This document shows positions 7,776 through 17,174 of a stretch of 64,000 bases of DNA, piece after piece. Position 1 is the stretch's first letter. The number at the start of each line of letters is the position of its first letter. Under the pieces are notes generated by a model, which was not told where the DNA came from, searched no databases, and saw only the letters and a program-made list of their open reading frames with translations. Both the position numbers and the translations under genes were made by a program. This stretch comes from Methylobacterium oryzihabitans (GTDB lineage Bacteria; Pseudomonadota; Alphaproteobacteria; Rhizobiales; Beijerinckiaceae): assembly GCF_004004555.2 (NCBI RefSeq), contig NZ_SACP01000021.1, forward strand, positions 1-64,000. Reading direction: 5' to 3'.

Positions 7776-9324
7776 ATGACGACCTTCGATCCCGATTGCG
7801 CCGCCGCCGTCGTCGCCCGCTGCCTCAGGCGGCGCGGCGTGGCGCGGGTCTTCGCCCTGTGCGGCGGCCACATCATGCCGCTGTGGATGTGCCTCGACGC
7901 CGAGGGCATCGCCATCGTCGACGTGCGCGACGAGCGCGCGGCGGTCCACATGGCGCAGGCCCATGCCGAGCTGACCGGCGAACTCGGCGTCGCCCTGGTC
8001 ACCGCGGGGCCGGGTGTCACCAACGCGATCACCGGCATCGCCAACGCCCACGTCTCGCGGGCGCCGGTGCTGGTCCTGTCCGGCACCAGCCCGCGGCCGC
8101 AGGAGAACCGCGGCGGGTTGCAGGATCTCGACCAGACCGCGCTCGTACGCGGCATCACCCGCTACGCCCGCACCGTGCGCGAGCCGGCCCTGGTGCCGGC
8201 CGAGCTCGACGAGGCGATCGCCCGGGCCTTCGGCGAGGGCGGCGAGCCGGGGCCGAGCTACATCGACTTCCCGGTCGACACCCTACGGGCGGTGGTGCCG
8301 CGGGCGGTGCAGCTCGACGAGCACCTGCGGACGAAGCGCCGGCCGGCGCCGCGGCCCGATCCCGAGGCGGTGGCGGAGGCCGTCGAGGTGCTGTGGTCGG
8401 CCCGGCGGGTGCTGGTGGTGTCGGGCCGCGGCGCCCGCGGCGCCGGCCCCGACCTCGTCGCGCTCCTCGACCGGCTCGGGGCGGTCTATCTCGACACCGG
8501 CGAGAGCCGCGGCCTCGTGCCCGACGAGCACCCCTCCGTCGTCGCGGCGATGCGCGGCGCGGTGATGGGCGACGCCCGCGGGCAACCGGCCGTCCGGCGT
8601 CGACCGCGCCTGGGCCGGGGCCCTGCGCGCCGCGCACGAGGAGCGGGCGGCCAAGCTGCGCCGGACCATGGCGGCGGCGCCCGCCGGGAGCGACGGGCGC
8701 CTGCACCCGAACCGGGTACTGGCCGCGCTCCAGGACGCAATCGGCGACGACGCGGTGGTGGTCACCGACGGCGGCGACTTCCTGAGCTTCGCCCGCGTCG
8801 GCCTGTCGGCCCGGCAGATGCTCGATCCCGGCCCGTTCGGCTGCATCGGCATCGGCGTGCCCTACGGCATCGCCGCGAGCCTCGCCTGCCCCGACCGGCC
8901 GGTGCTGGTGGCGACCGGCGACGGCGCCTTCGGCTTCAATGCCATCGAGGTCGACACCGCCGTGCGCCACAAGGCGCCGGTGCTGATCGTGGTCGCCAAC
9001 AACGGCGCCTGGCAGATCGAGGTCCACGACCAGACCGTGACCCACGGACGTGTCGTCGGCACCCGGCTCCAGTTCGCCGACCACGCCGCGATGGCCCGCG
9101 CCTTCGGCATGCATGCCGAGCGGGTCGAGCGCGAGGCGGATCTCGGCCCCGCCATCGCCCGCGCGATGGCGAACCGCCCGGCGCTCCTCGACGTCGTGGT
9201 GACGCCCGAGGCCGTCTCCTCCGACGCCAAGACCGGGCTCGCCTGGGTGCCGGACCTCCAGCCGCTCGCCGCCTGGGACGAGGCCGAGCGCCGGTGGCGC
9301 GCCGGCACGACCCCGAGGAACTGA
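7776..9324 (+). pseudogene. Acetolactate-synthase-like thiamine-diphosphate enzyme, frame broken in the middle
   Basis: The first part (7776 to about 8574, 266 residues) is an intact pyrimidine-binding domain with the catalytic glutamate in VDVRDERAAVHMA. From about 8575 the homologous sequence continues in another frame to 9324, with a complete diphosphate-binding domain (GDGAFGFNAIEV ... VVANN). At the junction, AAMRGAVMGDA runs directly into GNRPSGVDRAWAG. Most of the central domain, about 60-70 residues by comparison with the family's usual length, is missing and the frame changes. As given, the sequence cannot make a full enzyme, although the C-terminal part has an in-frame ATG at 8668. 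It is followed after four bases by an acyl-CoA ligase gene. A real deletion or an assembly error are both possible. Confidence 0.8.
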
Positions 9325-9328
9325 AGCC

Positions 9329-10888
9329 ATGCGCGAGATGCTGACCATCGGACAGATGCTCTCGGTCCATGCCCGCCTGCGCGGCGAGAGCCTCGGCGCC
9401 CGCGACCTCGAACGGTCGCTCACCTTCCGGCAGTGGAACGACCGCGCCTGCCGCCTCGGCAACGCGCTGCGCGGCCTCGGGCTGGCCAAGGGCGAGCGGG
9501 TCGCGGTGCTGGCCTACAACTGCCTCGCCTGGGCCGAGATCTACGCCGCCACCGCCAAGGCCGGCCTCGTCGCGGTGCCGATCAACTTCCGGCTGATCGG
9601 CCCGGACATCCGCTACATCCTCGACGACGCCGAGGTCTCGGCGCTGATCGTGCAGGACGCGCTGTGCGACGGCATCGAGGAGATCCGCGACGACCTGAGC
9701 CTCCCCTCCGGCAACCTGATCTGGTTCGGCGACGGCCCGTGCCCGGCCGGCTACCGCGCCTACGAGGACCTGATCGCGGCGGGCGCCGCCACCGAGCCGC
9801 CGGACCCGGTCCTGCCCGAGGATCCGTGGGTGCTGATGTACACCTCGGGCACCACCGGCCGGCCGAAGGGGGTGATCCGCAGCCATCGCGGCGGCATCCT
9901 GCTCTCCCTCGTCACCGAGATCGAGCTCGGCATCCACCGCCACGACGACGCCCTTCTCGTCATGCCGATGTGCCACGCCAACTCGCTCTACTTCTTCGGC
10001 GCCTTCACGTATTGCGGCGCGGCGGTGACGATCTACTCGCGGCGCAGCTTCGACCCCGAGCACGGCGCCCGCACGCTGGCGACCAGCGGCGCGACCTTCA
10101 GCTCGCTGGTGCCGACGCACTACATCATGATGCTCGGCCTGCCGGCGGCGATCCGCGAGAGCCTCGACCTCGACCGCGTCACCCGGCTGATGATCTCGTC
10201 CGCGCCGGCCCGCCAGGAGACGAAGCGGGCGGTGATGGAGATGTTCCGCAAGTCCGGCCTCTACGAGCTGTACGGGTCGAGCGAGACCGGCTGGGTGACG
10301 ATGCTGCACCCCCGCGACCAGTTCACCAAGCTCGGCTCGGTCGGGCGCGAATGCGTCGGGTCGGGCCCGATCCGCATCCTCGACGAGGCCGGCCACGAGG
10401 TCCCGGACGGGATGCCGGGCGAGCTCTATTCCAACACGCCCTACACCTTCGACGGCTACTGGAAGCTGCCCGGGAAGACCCGCGAGGCGTTCCGGGACGG
10501 GGCGTGCAGCGTCGGCGACATGGCCCGGCGCGACGCCGACGGCTACATCCACCTCGTCGACCGCAAGAGCAACATGATCATCTCGGGCGGCGAGAACATC
10601 TACCCGTCCGAGGTCGAGGCGCTGATCGGCGCGCATCCCGGCGTCAAGGACGTGGCGGTGGTCGGCCTGCCCGACGCGACCTGGGGCGAGCGCGTCCACG
10701 CGGTGGTGGTGCCCCATGCCGGCGCGGCGCCCGACGAGGCGGATCTGGCCGCGTGGTGCCGCGAGCGCATCGCCGGCTTCAAGCGCCCGCGCTCGTTCTC
10801 GTTCGTCCACGACGACGAGATGCCCCGCAACGCCACCGGCAAGGTGCTCTACCGGGTGCTGCGCGAGCAGATCGGGCGCGGGGGCTGA
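9329..10888 (+). CDS. AMP-dependent acyl-CoA synthetase
   Basis: A 519-residue adenylate-forming enzyme. The P-loop-like motif YTSGTTGRPKGV lies near residues 170-181, YELYGSSETG near 312-321, GDMARRDADGYIHLVDRKSN near 394-413, and the catalytic lysine region PRNATGKVLYR near the C-terminus. It would turn a carboxylic acid, ATP and CoA into acyl-CoA, AMP and pyrophosphate in the cytoplasm. It follows the broken thiamine-diphosphate gene by four bases and precedes an AEC transporter gene, so they were probably one operon with the upstream TRAP binding protein. The substrate acid is not evident. Confidence 0.9.
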   Translation: MREMLTIGQMLSVHARLRGESLGARDLERSLTFRQWNDRACRLGNALRGLGLAKGERVAVLAYNCLAWAEIYAATAKAGLVAVPINFRLIGPDIRYILDDAEVSALIVQDALCDGIEEIRDDLSLPSGNLIWFGDGPCPAGYRAYEDLIAAGAATEPPDPVLPEDPWVLMYTSGTTGRPKGVIRSHRGGILLSLVTEIELGIHRHDDALLVMPMCHANSLYFFGAFTYCGAAVTIYSRRSFDPEHGARTLATSGATFSSLVPTHYIMMLGLPAAIRESLDLDRVTRLMISSAPARQETKRAVMEMFRKSGLYELYGSSETGWVTMLHPRDQFTKLGSVGRECVGSGPIRILDEAGHEVPDGMPGELYSNTPYTFDGYWKLPGKTREAFRDGACSVGDMARRDADGYIHLVDRKSNMIISGGENIYPSEVEALIGAHPGVKDVAVVGLPDATWGERVHAVVVPHAGAAPDEADLAAWCRERIAGFKRPRSFSFVHDDEMPRNATGKVLYRVLREQIGRGG

Positions 10889-10962
10889 GGCCGCCCGTCC
10901 GGGCTTGACTCCGCGGCCCGGCATCCGGCGTTGAGGCGCAGCCCTCCTCCCCCTCGGATCCG

Positions 10963-11895
10963 ATGAACGCCGTCCTCAACGCCGCGCTGCCGATCTTCGC
11001 GCTGATCCTCGTCGGGTTCCTGTGCGGGCGCTCGCCGAAATTCGGCCCGCAGATGACCGACAACCTCAACCGGTTCGCGGTCTACCTCGCCCTGCCGGCC
11101 TTGATGTTCCTCGCCATGGCGCGGATCACCCCGGATCAGGTGGCGCAGGTTGGCTTCGCGCTGGCGTTCCTCGGCGGCATCGCGGCGGCCTTCGCGGGCG
11201 GCTTCGCGGTGAGCCGCCTGCGCGGCGGCCGCCTCGCCCAGTCCAGCATTGAGGGGCTGGACGCCGGCTACAGCAATGTCGGCTTCATGGGCATCCCGCT
11301 CTGCCTCCTCGTCTTCGGCCCCGCGAGCCTGCCGGTGGCGGTGATCGCGACCTTGTTCACCGCCTGCGTGCTGTTCCTGTTCGCGATCGTGCTGATCGAG
11401 AGCGACCTCCAGGGCGGCACCGGCCGCGGCCGCACCGCCCGCAAGGTCGGGCGGGCGCTGCTCACGAACCCGCTGCTGATCGCTCCGGTGACCGGCCTCG
11501 CGGTCGGGTTGCTCGGCCTGCCGCTGCCGGCCCCGGCCGAGCGGGCGGCGCGGCTCCTCGGCGACGCCGCCTCGCCGGCGGCGCTGGTCTGCATCGGGCT
11601 TTTCCTGGCCCAGGAGCGGTTCGTGCTCACCGACCTGCGGGCGATCGGAACCCTCGTCGTCCTCAAGCTCGCGGTGCAGCCGGCGGTGACGGCGCTGCTC
11701 GCCTACGGCGTGTTCGACATGCCGCCGCTCTGGGCCCGGACGGCGGTGCTGCTCAGCGCCCTGCCGATCGGGTCGGGCCCGTTCACCCTGGCGAAGATCT
11801 ACGACCTCGACGCCGGCGTCACCTCCGGCGCGATCCTGCTGTCGCACCTCGCCTCGATCGCGACCGTGTCGGCGCTGGTGGCGTGGCTGGGGTGA
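10963..11895 (+). CDS. AEC (auxin efflux carrier) family transporter
   Basis: A 310-residue inner-membrane protein with about ten hydrophobic segments arranged as two inverted halves, beginning AALPIFALILVGFLCGRSPKF. Helix-breaking NxxxxALPA-like motifs (NRFAVYLALPALMF) and the glycine-rich GYSNVGFMGIPLCL match the AEC family, whose bacterial members move organic acids such as malate or malonate. The gene lies 74 bases after the acyl-CoA ligase gene on the same strand, which supports a carboxylate as substrate. Direction of transport cannot be read from sequence. Confidence 0.88.
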   Translation: MNAVLNAALPIFALILVGFLCGRSPKFGPQMTDNLNRFAVYLALPALMFLAMARITPDQVAQVGFALAFLGGIAAAFAGGFAVSRLRGGRLAQSSIEGLDAGYSNVGFMGIPLCLLVFGPASLPVAVIATLFTACVLFLFAIVLIESDLQGGTGRGRTARKVGRALLTNPLLIAPVTGLAVGLLGLPLPAPAERAARLLGDAASPAALVCIGLFLAQERFVLTDLRAIGTLVVLKLAVQPAVTALLAYGVFDMPPLWARTAVLLSALPIGSGPFTLAKIYDLDAGVTSGAILLSHLASIATVSALVAWLG

Positions 11896-11902
11896 GGCGC
11901 GA

Positions 11903-12727
11903 TCACGCCGTGCGCAGCACCGGCACCGCCTCCTCCGCGGACGGACGCAGGGCAGCGCGCCGGACCGCCTCGGCCTCCTGGCACAGGGTGGCGGCGAGAA
12001 GCCGGGCCCGCTCCGCCCACAGGTCGCGCTCGCGCATCGCCGCGGCGACCTGCGCCTCGCCGGCCGCCAGCGCGATGCGCAGGTCGTCGAGTTCGTCGCG
12101 CAGGGCGGTGGTGCGCTGGCGCTCCTCGGCCAGGGCGGCGCGCAGCACGCCGAGGGCGGGGCTCGCCGCCGGGGCGGCCGCCGGCTCGGCGGGCTGCGGC
12201 CGGGGCGCCGGGGCGGGTTCCGGGGCGGCGCGGAGCCGGGCCGCGTCGAGATCCGCCACCACCGCGACGGCGGCCGGGGCGGCCGGGGTGCCCTCCTCGT
12301 CGAGCACCAGGGTGTGCAGCATCGAGAACACCGCGTCGCCGTCGAGGCGGGTGAGATCGAACCCGCTCTCGGCCGCCAGCCCGCTCCAGAGCTGCTGCCC
12401 GCGCGGCGAGCGGCCGACGAAGGCCATCGACCAGTCCGGGAAGCCGCGGCTCTCCGCCGGGCCGCATTGCAGCACCGTGACCTCGCCGTGGCGCAGGTCG
12501 CGCTGGATCCGCTCGAAGGTCAGCTCGACCGCGTCCCGCGGCCCCTCCAGCACCTGCGCGAAGGCGCCGCCGTTGAACAGCAGCGCCCCGGTGATGCCGG
12601 CCGGACCGTTGTTGCGCCGCGACGCGTCGAGGATCTGGTCGACCGCTCCGGCCGGGTCGTCGTCCGGGCCGAGCAGGTTCTTGCTCGCGTAGACGAGCCG
12701 GTAGAGGTCGCTGCCGGCGAGGATCAT
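11903..12727 (-). CDS. BLUF-domain blue-light sensor protein
   Basis: A 274-residue protein whose first 95 residues are a BLUF domain binding FAD. The photocycle residues are present: Tyr13 (LVYASKNLL), Asn40 (RRNNGPAGITG) and Gln58 (FAQVLEG). A linker rich in Pro and Ala follows, then a coiled-coil-like tail from about 205 to the end. No enzymatic output domain is fused, so it probably acts by contact with a partner. The start at 12727 is preferred because AGGAG precedes it; the longer frame runs into the neighbouring gene. The gene lies just downstream of a GGDEF-EAL gene on the same strand with 58 bases between them, so the photoreceptor may steer that enzyme. That coupling is inferred. 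Confidence 0.88.
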   Translation of the reverse strand: MILAGSDLYRLVYASKNLLGPDDDPAGAVDQILDASRRNNGPAGITGALLFNGGAFAQVLEGPRDAVELTFERIQRDLRHGEVTVLQCGPAESRGFPDWSMAFVGRSPRGQQLWSGLAAESGFDLTRLDGDAVFSMLHTLVLDEEGTPAAPAAVAVVADLDAARLRAAPEPAPAPRPQPAEPAAAPAASPALGVLRAALAEERQRTTALRDELDDLRIALAAGEAQVAAAMRERDLWAERARLLAATLCQEAEAVRRAALRPSAEEAVPVLRTA

Positions 12728-12785
12728 GGCGGTCTCCTGGGCGCCGCCTCGGCGGCGGACGGGGTCTCGGGAACGGACGCTGGCC

Positions 12786-14471
12786 TCAGCGGCCGGCGAG
12801 CAGGCCGACGAGGTCGGCAACAGGGAGCGGGCGGCTGACGAGGTAGCCCTGCACCTCGGTGCAGCCCTCGGCGCGGATGCGCCGCATCTGGTCCTCGGTC
12901 TCGACGCCCTCGGCCACGGTGGTCATGCCGAGGCTGCGGCCGAGCCCCGCGATGGCGCGGATGATCGCCTCGCCGTCGGGCCGCTTGGCCATGTCGTGCA
13001 CGAACGAGCGGTCGATCTTGATCTTGTCGAACGGGAACGAGCGCAGGTAGCTCAGGCTCGAATAGCCGGTGCCGAAATCGTCCATCGACACCCGCACGCC
13101 GAGCTCGCGCAGCCGGTAGAGCGTGTGCAGGGTGCGCTCGTTCTCCTGCAGCAGCACGCCCTCGGTGATCTCGATCTCGAGCCGCCCGGCCGGGAGGTCG
13201 GCGTTCGACAGGGCCGAGATGACGGTCTCGACCAGCCGGTCGCTCTTGAACTGCGCCGGAGACACGTTCACCGCGACCGAGACCGGCGCCGGCCACGCTG
13301 CGGCGTCCCGGCAGGCCTGGCGGATCACCCACTCGCCGATCGGCACGATCAGGCCGATCTCCTCGGCCAGCGGGATGAAGTCGCCCGGCGGCACCGTTCC
13401 GCGCTCGGGATGCTGCCAGCGGATCAGCGCCTCGCAGCCGACGAGCCGGTCGGTCTCGAGGTTGAGCTGCGGCTGGTAGTGGAGCTGGAACTCGCGCCGG
13501 GCCAGCGCCTGCCGCATGTCGAGTTCGAGCCGGCGCCGGGCCTGCATGCGCTCGTCCATGGCGGGCTCGAAGAAGCGGAAGGTCCCGCGCCCGTCGAGCT
13601 TGGCCCGGTAGAGGGCGAGGTCGGCGTTCTTGAGGACCCGCTCGGCGTCGTCGCCGTCGGCGGGGGCGAGCGCGATGCCGACGCTGGCGCCGATCGTCAG
13701 GAGCTGGCCGTCGATCATGTAGGTCCGGCCGAGCAGGTCGACGATCCGGCGGGCGAGGGCCTGGACCGGCCCGGTGTCGCGCAGGCCCGCCCGCAGCACC
13801 ACGAACTCGTCGCCGCCGATCCGGGCGACGGTGTCGCCCTCGCCCGCCGTCGAGCGCAGCCGGTCGGCGACCTTCTCCAGCAGCCGGTCGCCGGTCGGGT
13901 GGCCGAGCGTGTCGTTGACCGGCTTGAAGCGGTCGAGGTCGATGAACAGCACGGCGCAGCCCTCGCCGGTCCGCCGCAGCCGGTCGAGGGCGCCGTCGAG
14001 GCGCTCGCGCAGGTGGAGCCGGTTCGCCAGCCCGGTGAGCGGGTCGAGGCGGGCCTGTTCCGCCGCGTCGGACTCGGCGGCCCGGCGATGGGTCACGTCC
14101 TCGATCGCCGCCGCCCAGCCCTCGCCCGGGACCGGCCAGCACTCGACCATCACCGTCCGCTCGCCGCAGCGCGTCTCGAACAGCGCCGCCTCGGTGCGGC
14201 CGCGGGCGCGGCGCAGCCGGCCGAACAGCTCCGGCCGGGTCAGCCCGGTCCCGTCCCGCAGCAGGCGCAGCCAGCCGGCGACCGAACCGGGCCCGGGCCG
14301 GCCGAGGATCCGCTCCGCCGGCGCCGTGCAGACGGGGGCGCCGCCGCCGAGCAGGACGAGGCCCTGCCGCGCCGAGGCGAGGGAGCGCAGGATCCGCCCC
14401 TCGCCGGCGGCCTCCCCGGCCGCGGCCGGGATCGGTCCGGACCTCACAACGGTGCTGGATCGCGCGAGCAT
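12786..14471 (-). CDS. GGDEF-EAL cyclic-di-GMP protein with PAS-like N-terminus
   Basis: A protein of about 561 residues. The N-terminal 135 residues look like a diverged PAS domain (ending AAIEDVTHRRAAE). The GGDEF domain (about 140-305) has an intact active motif at 219-223 but GEGD where the RxxD inhibitory site would be. The EAL domain (about 315-555) keeps EAL at 346-348, NVSPAQF, EITE, DDFGTGYSSL, KIDRSF and AEGVET, so both synthesis and breakdown of cyclic-di-GMP look possible. No good ribosome-binding site precedes the chosen ATG, so the start is uncertain; the frame is open to 14819. The BLUF gene follows in the same direction, suggesting light control. Confidence 0.88.
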   Translation of the reverse strand: MLARSSTVVRSGPIPAAAGEAAGEGRILRSLASARQGLVLLGGGAPVCTAPAERILGRPGPGSVAGWLRLLRDGTGLTRPELFGRLRRARGRTEAALFETRCGERTVMVECWPVPGEGWAAAIEDVTHRRAAESDAAEQARLDPLTGLANRLHLRERLDGALDRLRRTGEGCAVLFIDLDRFKPVNDTLGHPTGDRLLEKVADRLRSTAGEGDTVARIGGDEFVVLRAGLRDTGPVQALARRIVDLLGRTYMIDGQLLTIGASVGIALAPADGDDAERVLKNADLALYRAKLDGRGTFRFFEPAMDERMQARRRLELDMRQALARREFQLHYQPQLNLETDRLVGCEALIRWQHPERGTVPPGDFIPLAEEIGLIVPIGEWVIRQACRDAAAWPAPVSVAVNVSPAQFKSDRLVETVISALSNADLPAGRLEIEITEGVLLQENERTLHTLYRLRELGVRVSMDDFGTGYSSLSYLRSFPFDKIKIDRSFVHDMAKRPDGEAIIRAIAGLGRSLGMTTVAEGVETEDQMRRIRAEGCTEVQGYLVSRPLPVADLVGLLAGR

Positions 14472-14817
14472 GAGGGAGGCCCGGTGGCAGGAGGGAGCGG
14501 GACGGATCGGGAGACGGCCGATGCTGGCCGGGAATGGTGAATCGAACGCGAACGTCGCCCGGCCCACGCCCCGGAACCCACGGGTTTCGACACGTTCAGG
14601 TTGTGCCGACCCAGCCCGCGGGATGTAGGCCGGCCCTGGCGGCGGGTCCACGGAGCGGGGCCGGATCGCGGTCCGCATCCTTAACGGCGTCTGCACCGGC
14701 GCGGGGACATCTCCGGCGCGCGGCATCGGCCGCCAGACGTGTAAAGCGGGAGCGATCGTCCGTGCCGCCGTCCCCGCCGTCCGACACCCGCATGAACACG
14801 CCCATGAAAACACGCCC

Positions 14818-15468
14818 ATGAAGCCGCGCAGTCCCAGCCCGGGCCGTCCGCCCGCCGCCGCCCTGGAGAGCCGGGAGGCGCACCTGTTCGCGGTGGCGAC
14901 GGCCGAGTTCCTCGCCCACGGCTACGGCGGGGCGAGCCTCGCGCGCATCGCCCGCACGGCGCGGATCTCCGCCAAGACGATCTACGCCCGCTACGCCAAC
15001 AAGGAGGCGCTGCTCCTGGCGGTGGTGCACCGTCTCGTGGCGGAATCCCGGGCGGAGGTGGAGGAGGCGCTCGGCCGGCCGGACGCCGCGCCGGAGGAGG
15101 TGCTGACCGCGGTGGCGCTGCGGATCGCCGAGCACTGGATCTCGCCGCTCGAACTCGGCCTCTACCGCCTCGTGATCGCCGACGCGCCCCGCTTCCCGGA
15201 ACTGGCCAGGACGTACCTCGCCGGCGTCGCGCGCCACCGCGCCCTGCTCGCCGGCTATCTCGACCGGCTGTCCCGCCGGTCGGTCCTCGCGATCGACGAC
15301 GCCGACCTCGCGGTCGCGCATTTCTCCGGCCTGACCACCGAGGCCATCCGCAACCGCGCGCTGCTCGGCCTGCCGCCCGGCCGCGACGAGATCCGCCGGA
15401 TCGTCGGGCGCGGCGTGGCGGCGTTCCTGCGGGCCTACGGCGCGGGCGCCGGGCCGGCGAGCGGCTGA
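14818..15468 (+). CDS. TetR/AcrR family transcriptional regulator
   Basis: A 216-residue regulator. Residues about 20-65 form the TetR helix-turn-helix (FLAHGYGGASLARIARTA, ISAKTIYARYANKEAL), and the rest is a helical ligand-binding domain of the AefR-like C-terminal type. The start overlaps a short tandem of ATG-containing repeats just upstream (14793-14820). Divergent from the GGDEF-EAL gene and upstream of a P450 operon on the other strand, it could control either. A palindrome before the P450 operon (18718-18739) is a possible target, which is inference only. Confidence 0.85.
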   Translation: MKPRSPSPGRPPAAALESREAHLFAVATAEFLAHGYGGASLARIARTARISAKTIYARYANKEALLLAVVHRLVAESRAEVEEALGRPDAAPEEVLTAVALRIAEHWISPLELGLYRLVIADAPRFPELARTYLAGVARHRALLAGYLDRLSRRSVLAIDDADLAVAHFSGLTTEAIRNRALLGLPPGRDEIRRIVGRGVAAFLRAYGAGAGPASG

Positions 15469-15480
15469 GGGAGGGCCAGT

Positions 15481-15726
15481 TCAGCCCCGCCGACCCGGGA
15501 CGGCGCCTCCGCGCTCGCGGTCGAACAGCGCCCGGCAGGCGGGGGAGAGGTTGTCGCGTTGGGACTGCATGCAGGCGATGATCCGCGGACGGTCGGGGAT
15601 CGCGTTGAGGCACAGGCGCATCACGTCGGCGCCGCAGACGCGGTTGCGCTCCTCGTCGCTGCTCTGGGCGTTCGCGCCTGCCGGGAGCAGGAACAGGGTC
15701 GCGAGGGCCGCAATCAGGGTGCGCAT
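15481..15726 (-). CDS. Small secreted Cys-rich protein
   Basis: An 81-residue protein with a clear signal peptide (MRTLIAALATLFLLPAGANA, cut before Gln). The mature part carries four cysteines in the order CGADVMRLC ... ACMQSQRDNLSPAC, which resembles one unit of the Cys-rich (GLG1-like) repeat found in small alphaproteobacterial exported proteins. It should be periplasmic with two disulphides. The start at 15726 is preferred because the signal peptide begins there. No function is known for such proteins; it lies tail to tail with the TetR gene. Confidence 0.75.
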   Translation of the reverse strand: MRTLIAALATLFLLPAGANAQSSDEERNRVCGADVMRLCLNAIPDRPRIIACMQSQRDNLSPACRALFDRERGGAVPGRRG

Positions 15727-15893
15727 CGGCACGATTCCCTTGGTCTGGGCTCCGTCGGCGCGAACGCCGCCCGGGCCGGTCTGGAGGATGGAGGATGGAT
15801 CGCGGTCGGGCGGTGCCGATTGGCACGCCCGACCGGTCGGGGAAAGACGCCGGGACCTGCGACCTTTCGCAGTCCGCGGAGCCGGCGGCCGCA

Positions 15894-17141
15894 TCACCGG
15901 GCGGCGCCCACCGGCGCCTCGACGGCGAGCCGCAGCCGGCGCGGCCCGCGCAGGGAGGCGCCGGGCCGGTAGGGCGGCGGGTCGTCGAGCAGGCGCAGGC
16001 GCGGCAGCCGCCGCACGATCGCGGTCAGCGCCACCTCGGCCTCGATGCGCGCCAGCGGGGCGCCGACGCAGTAGTGCAGCCCGCCGCCGAAGCCGAGATG
16101 GCGGTTGTCCTCGCGGTCGGGGTCGAAGCGGTCGGGATCGCGGAACCGGGCCGGGTCGCGGTTGCCGGCGGCGAGCAGCAGCACCACCGGCGCGCCCTCC
16201 GGGATCGTCGCGTCCCCGAGCCCGATGTCGGCCAGAGCGAGGCGGGTGCGGTAGTGGACCGGCGGCTCGTAGCGCAGCAGCTCCTCGATCAGGCGCGGGG
16301 CGATCTCCGGTTCGCGGCGCAGGCGCTCGGCGTGCTCGGGGAAGCGCAGCAGGGTGAGGATCCCGTTGGTGATGAGGTTGACCGTCGTCTCATGGCCGGC
16401 GACGAGCAGCAGCACCGCGGTGGCGACGAGGTCGTAGTCGTTCATCCGCTCGCCGTCACGGCCGGCGGCCAGCCCCGACAGCATGTCGTCGCGGGGCGAG
16501 GCCCGCCGCTCCCGGATCAGTCCGCGCAGGTAGTCGGAGATCGCGGTGAACGCCGCCTCGTTGCGGGCGGCGTTGGCCGCGTCGGTGCGCTGGTTCGGTT
16601 CGAGGGCGGTGGCGAGCTGGGTCGCCCAGCCCTGGAAGCGCGGCTCGTCCTCCCGCGGCACCCCGAGCAGGTCGCAGATCACCGTCACGGGCAGCGGGTA
16701 CGAGACGTCCTCGACGAGGTCGAACGCGGCGCGTCCCTCCAGCCGGTCGAGCAGCGCGCCGGTGATCGCCTCGGTCTCGCGCCGCATCCGCCGCACCCGC
16801 CCGGGCGAGAATTCCCGCATGACGTGCCGGCGCAGGAGGTCGTGGTCGGGCGGGTCGCGGAAGATGAACGGGCGGTGGCGGGCGACGATCCGGCTGCGGA
16901 TCGGCCGCACCAGGAGATCCTGGATCGGGTGGCCGGTCCAGCGGAACAGCGGCGGGTCGGGCAGGTCCTCCGAGCTGATGCGCGGGTCGTGGAGCAGGCG
17001 CGCGATCGCCGCGTGGGAGCTGACCACCCAGGTGCCGTCGTCCTGCCGGCTGACCGGCGACCGGCGCAGGGCCTCGTAGAGCGGATAGGGGTCGGCGCGA
17101 TGAGCCGGGTCGAGCACCTGGGCGAAGAGCGTGGGGCTCAC
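15894..17141 (-). CDS. Cytochrome P450
   Basis: A 415-residue soluble bacterial P450. The oxygen-activating motif AGHETT is at residues 248-253, the ExxR pair at Glu287 and Arg290, and the heme-binding motif FGGGLHYCVG holds the thiolate Cys358. It is the third gene of an operon after a ferredoxin and a ferredoxin reductase, which give it a complete NAD(P)H-driven electron supply (class I system). It would hydroxylate a small organic molecule; neither sequence nor neighbours reveal which. The gap to the reductase gene is 33 bases. Confidence 0.93.
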   Translation of the reverse strand: MSPTLFAQVLDPAHRADPYPLYEALRRSPVSRQDDGTWVVSSHAAIARLLHDPRISSEDLPDPPLFRWTGHPIQDLLVRPIRSRIVARHRPFIFRDPPDHDLLRRHVMREFSPGRVRRMRRETEAITGALLDRLEGRAAFDLVEDVSYPLPVTVICDLLGVPREDEPRFQGWATQLATALEPNQRTDAANAARNEAAFTAISDYLRGLIRERRASPRDDMLSGLAAGRDGERMNDYDLVATAVLLLVAGHETTVNLITNGILTLLRFPEHAERLRREPEIAPRLIEELLRYEPPVHYRTRLALADIGLGDATIPEGAPVVLLLAAGNRDPARFRDPDRFDPDREDNRHLGFGGGLHYCVGAPLARIEAEVALTAIVRRLPRLRLLDDPPPYRPGASLRGPRRLRLAVEAPVGAAR

Positions 17142-17174
17142 GGGATGGCTCCGGCGGGAGGAGGCGGGGTGCCG

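Noticed and set aside
8668..9324. Independent gene for the C-terminal thiamine-diphosphate half
   Set aside because: The homology continues upstream of its ATG in the same frame to about 8575, so it is a fragment of a broken gene rather than a separate one.
12727..12820. Longer BLUF protein starting at 12820
   Set aside because: The extra 31 residues overlap the GGDEF-EAL gene end and lack conservation-like features, while the ATG at 12727 has a ribosome-binding site.
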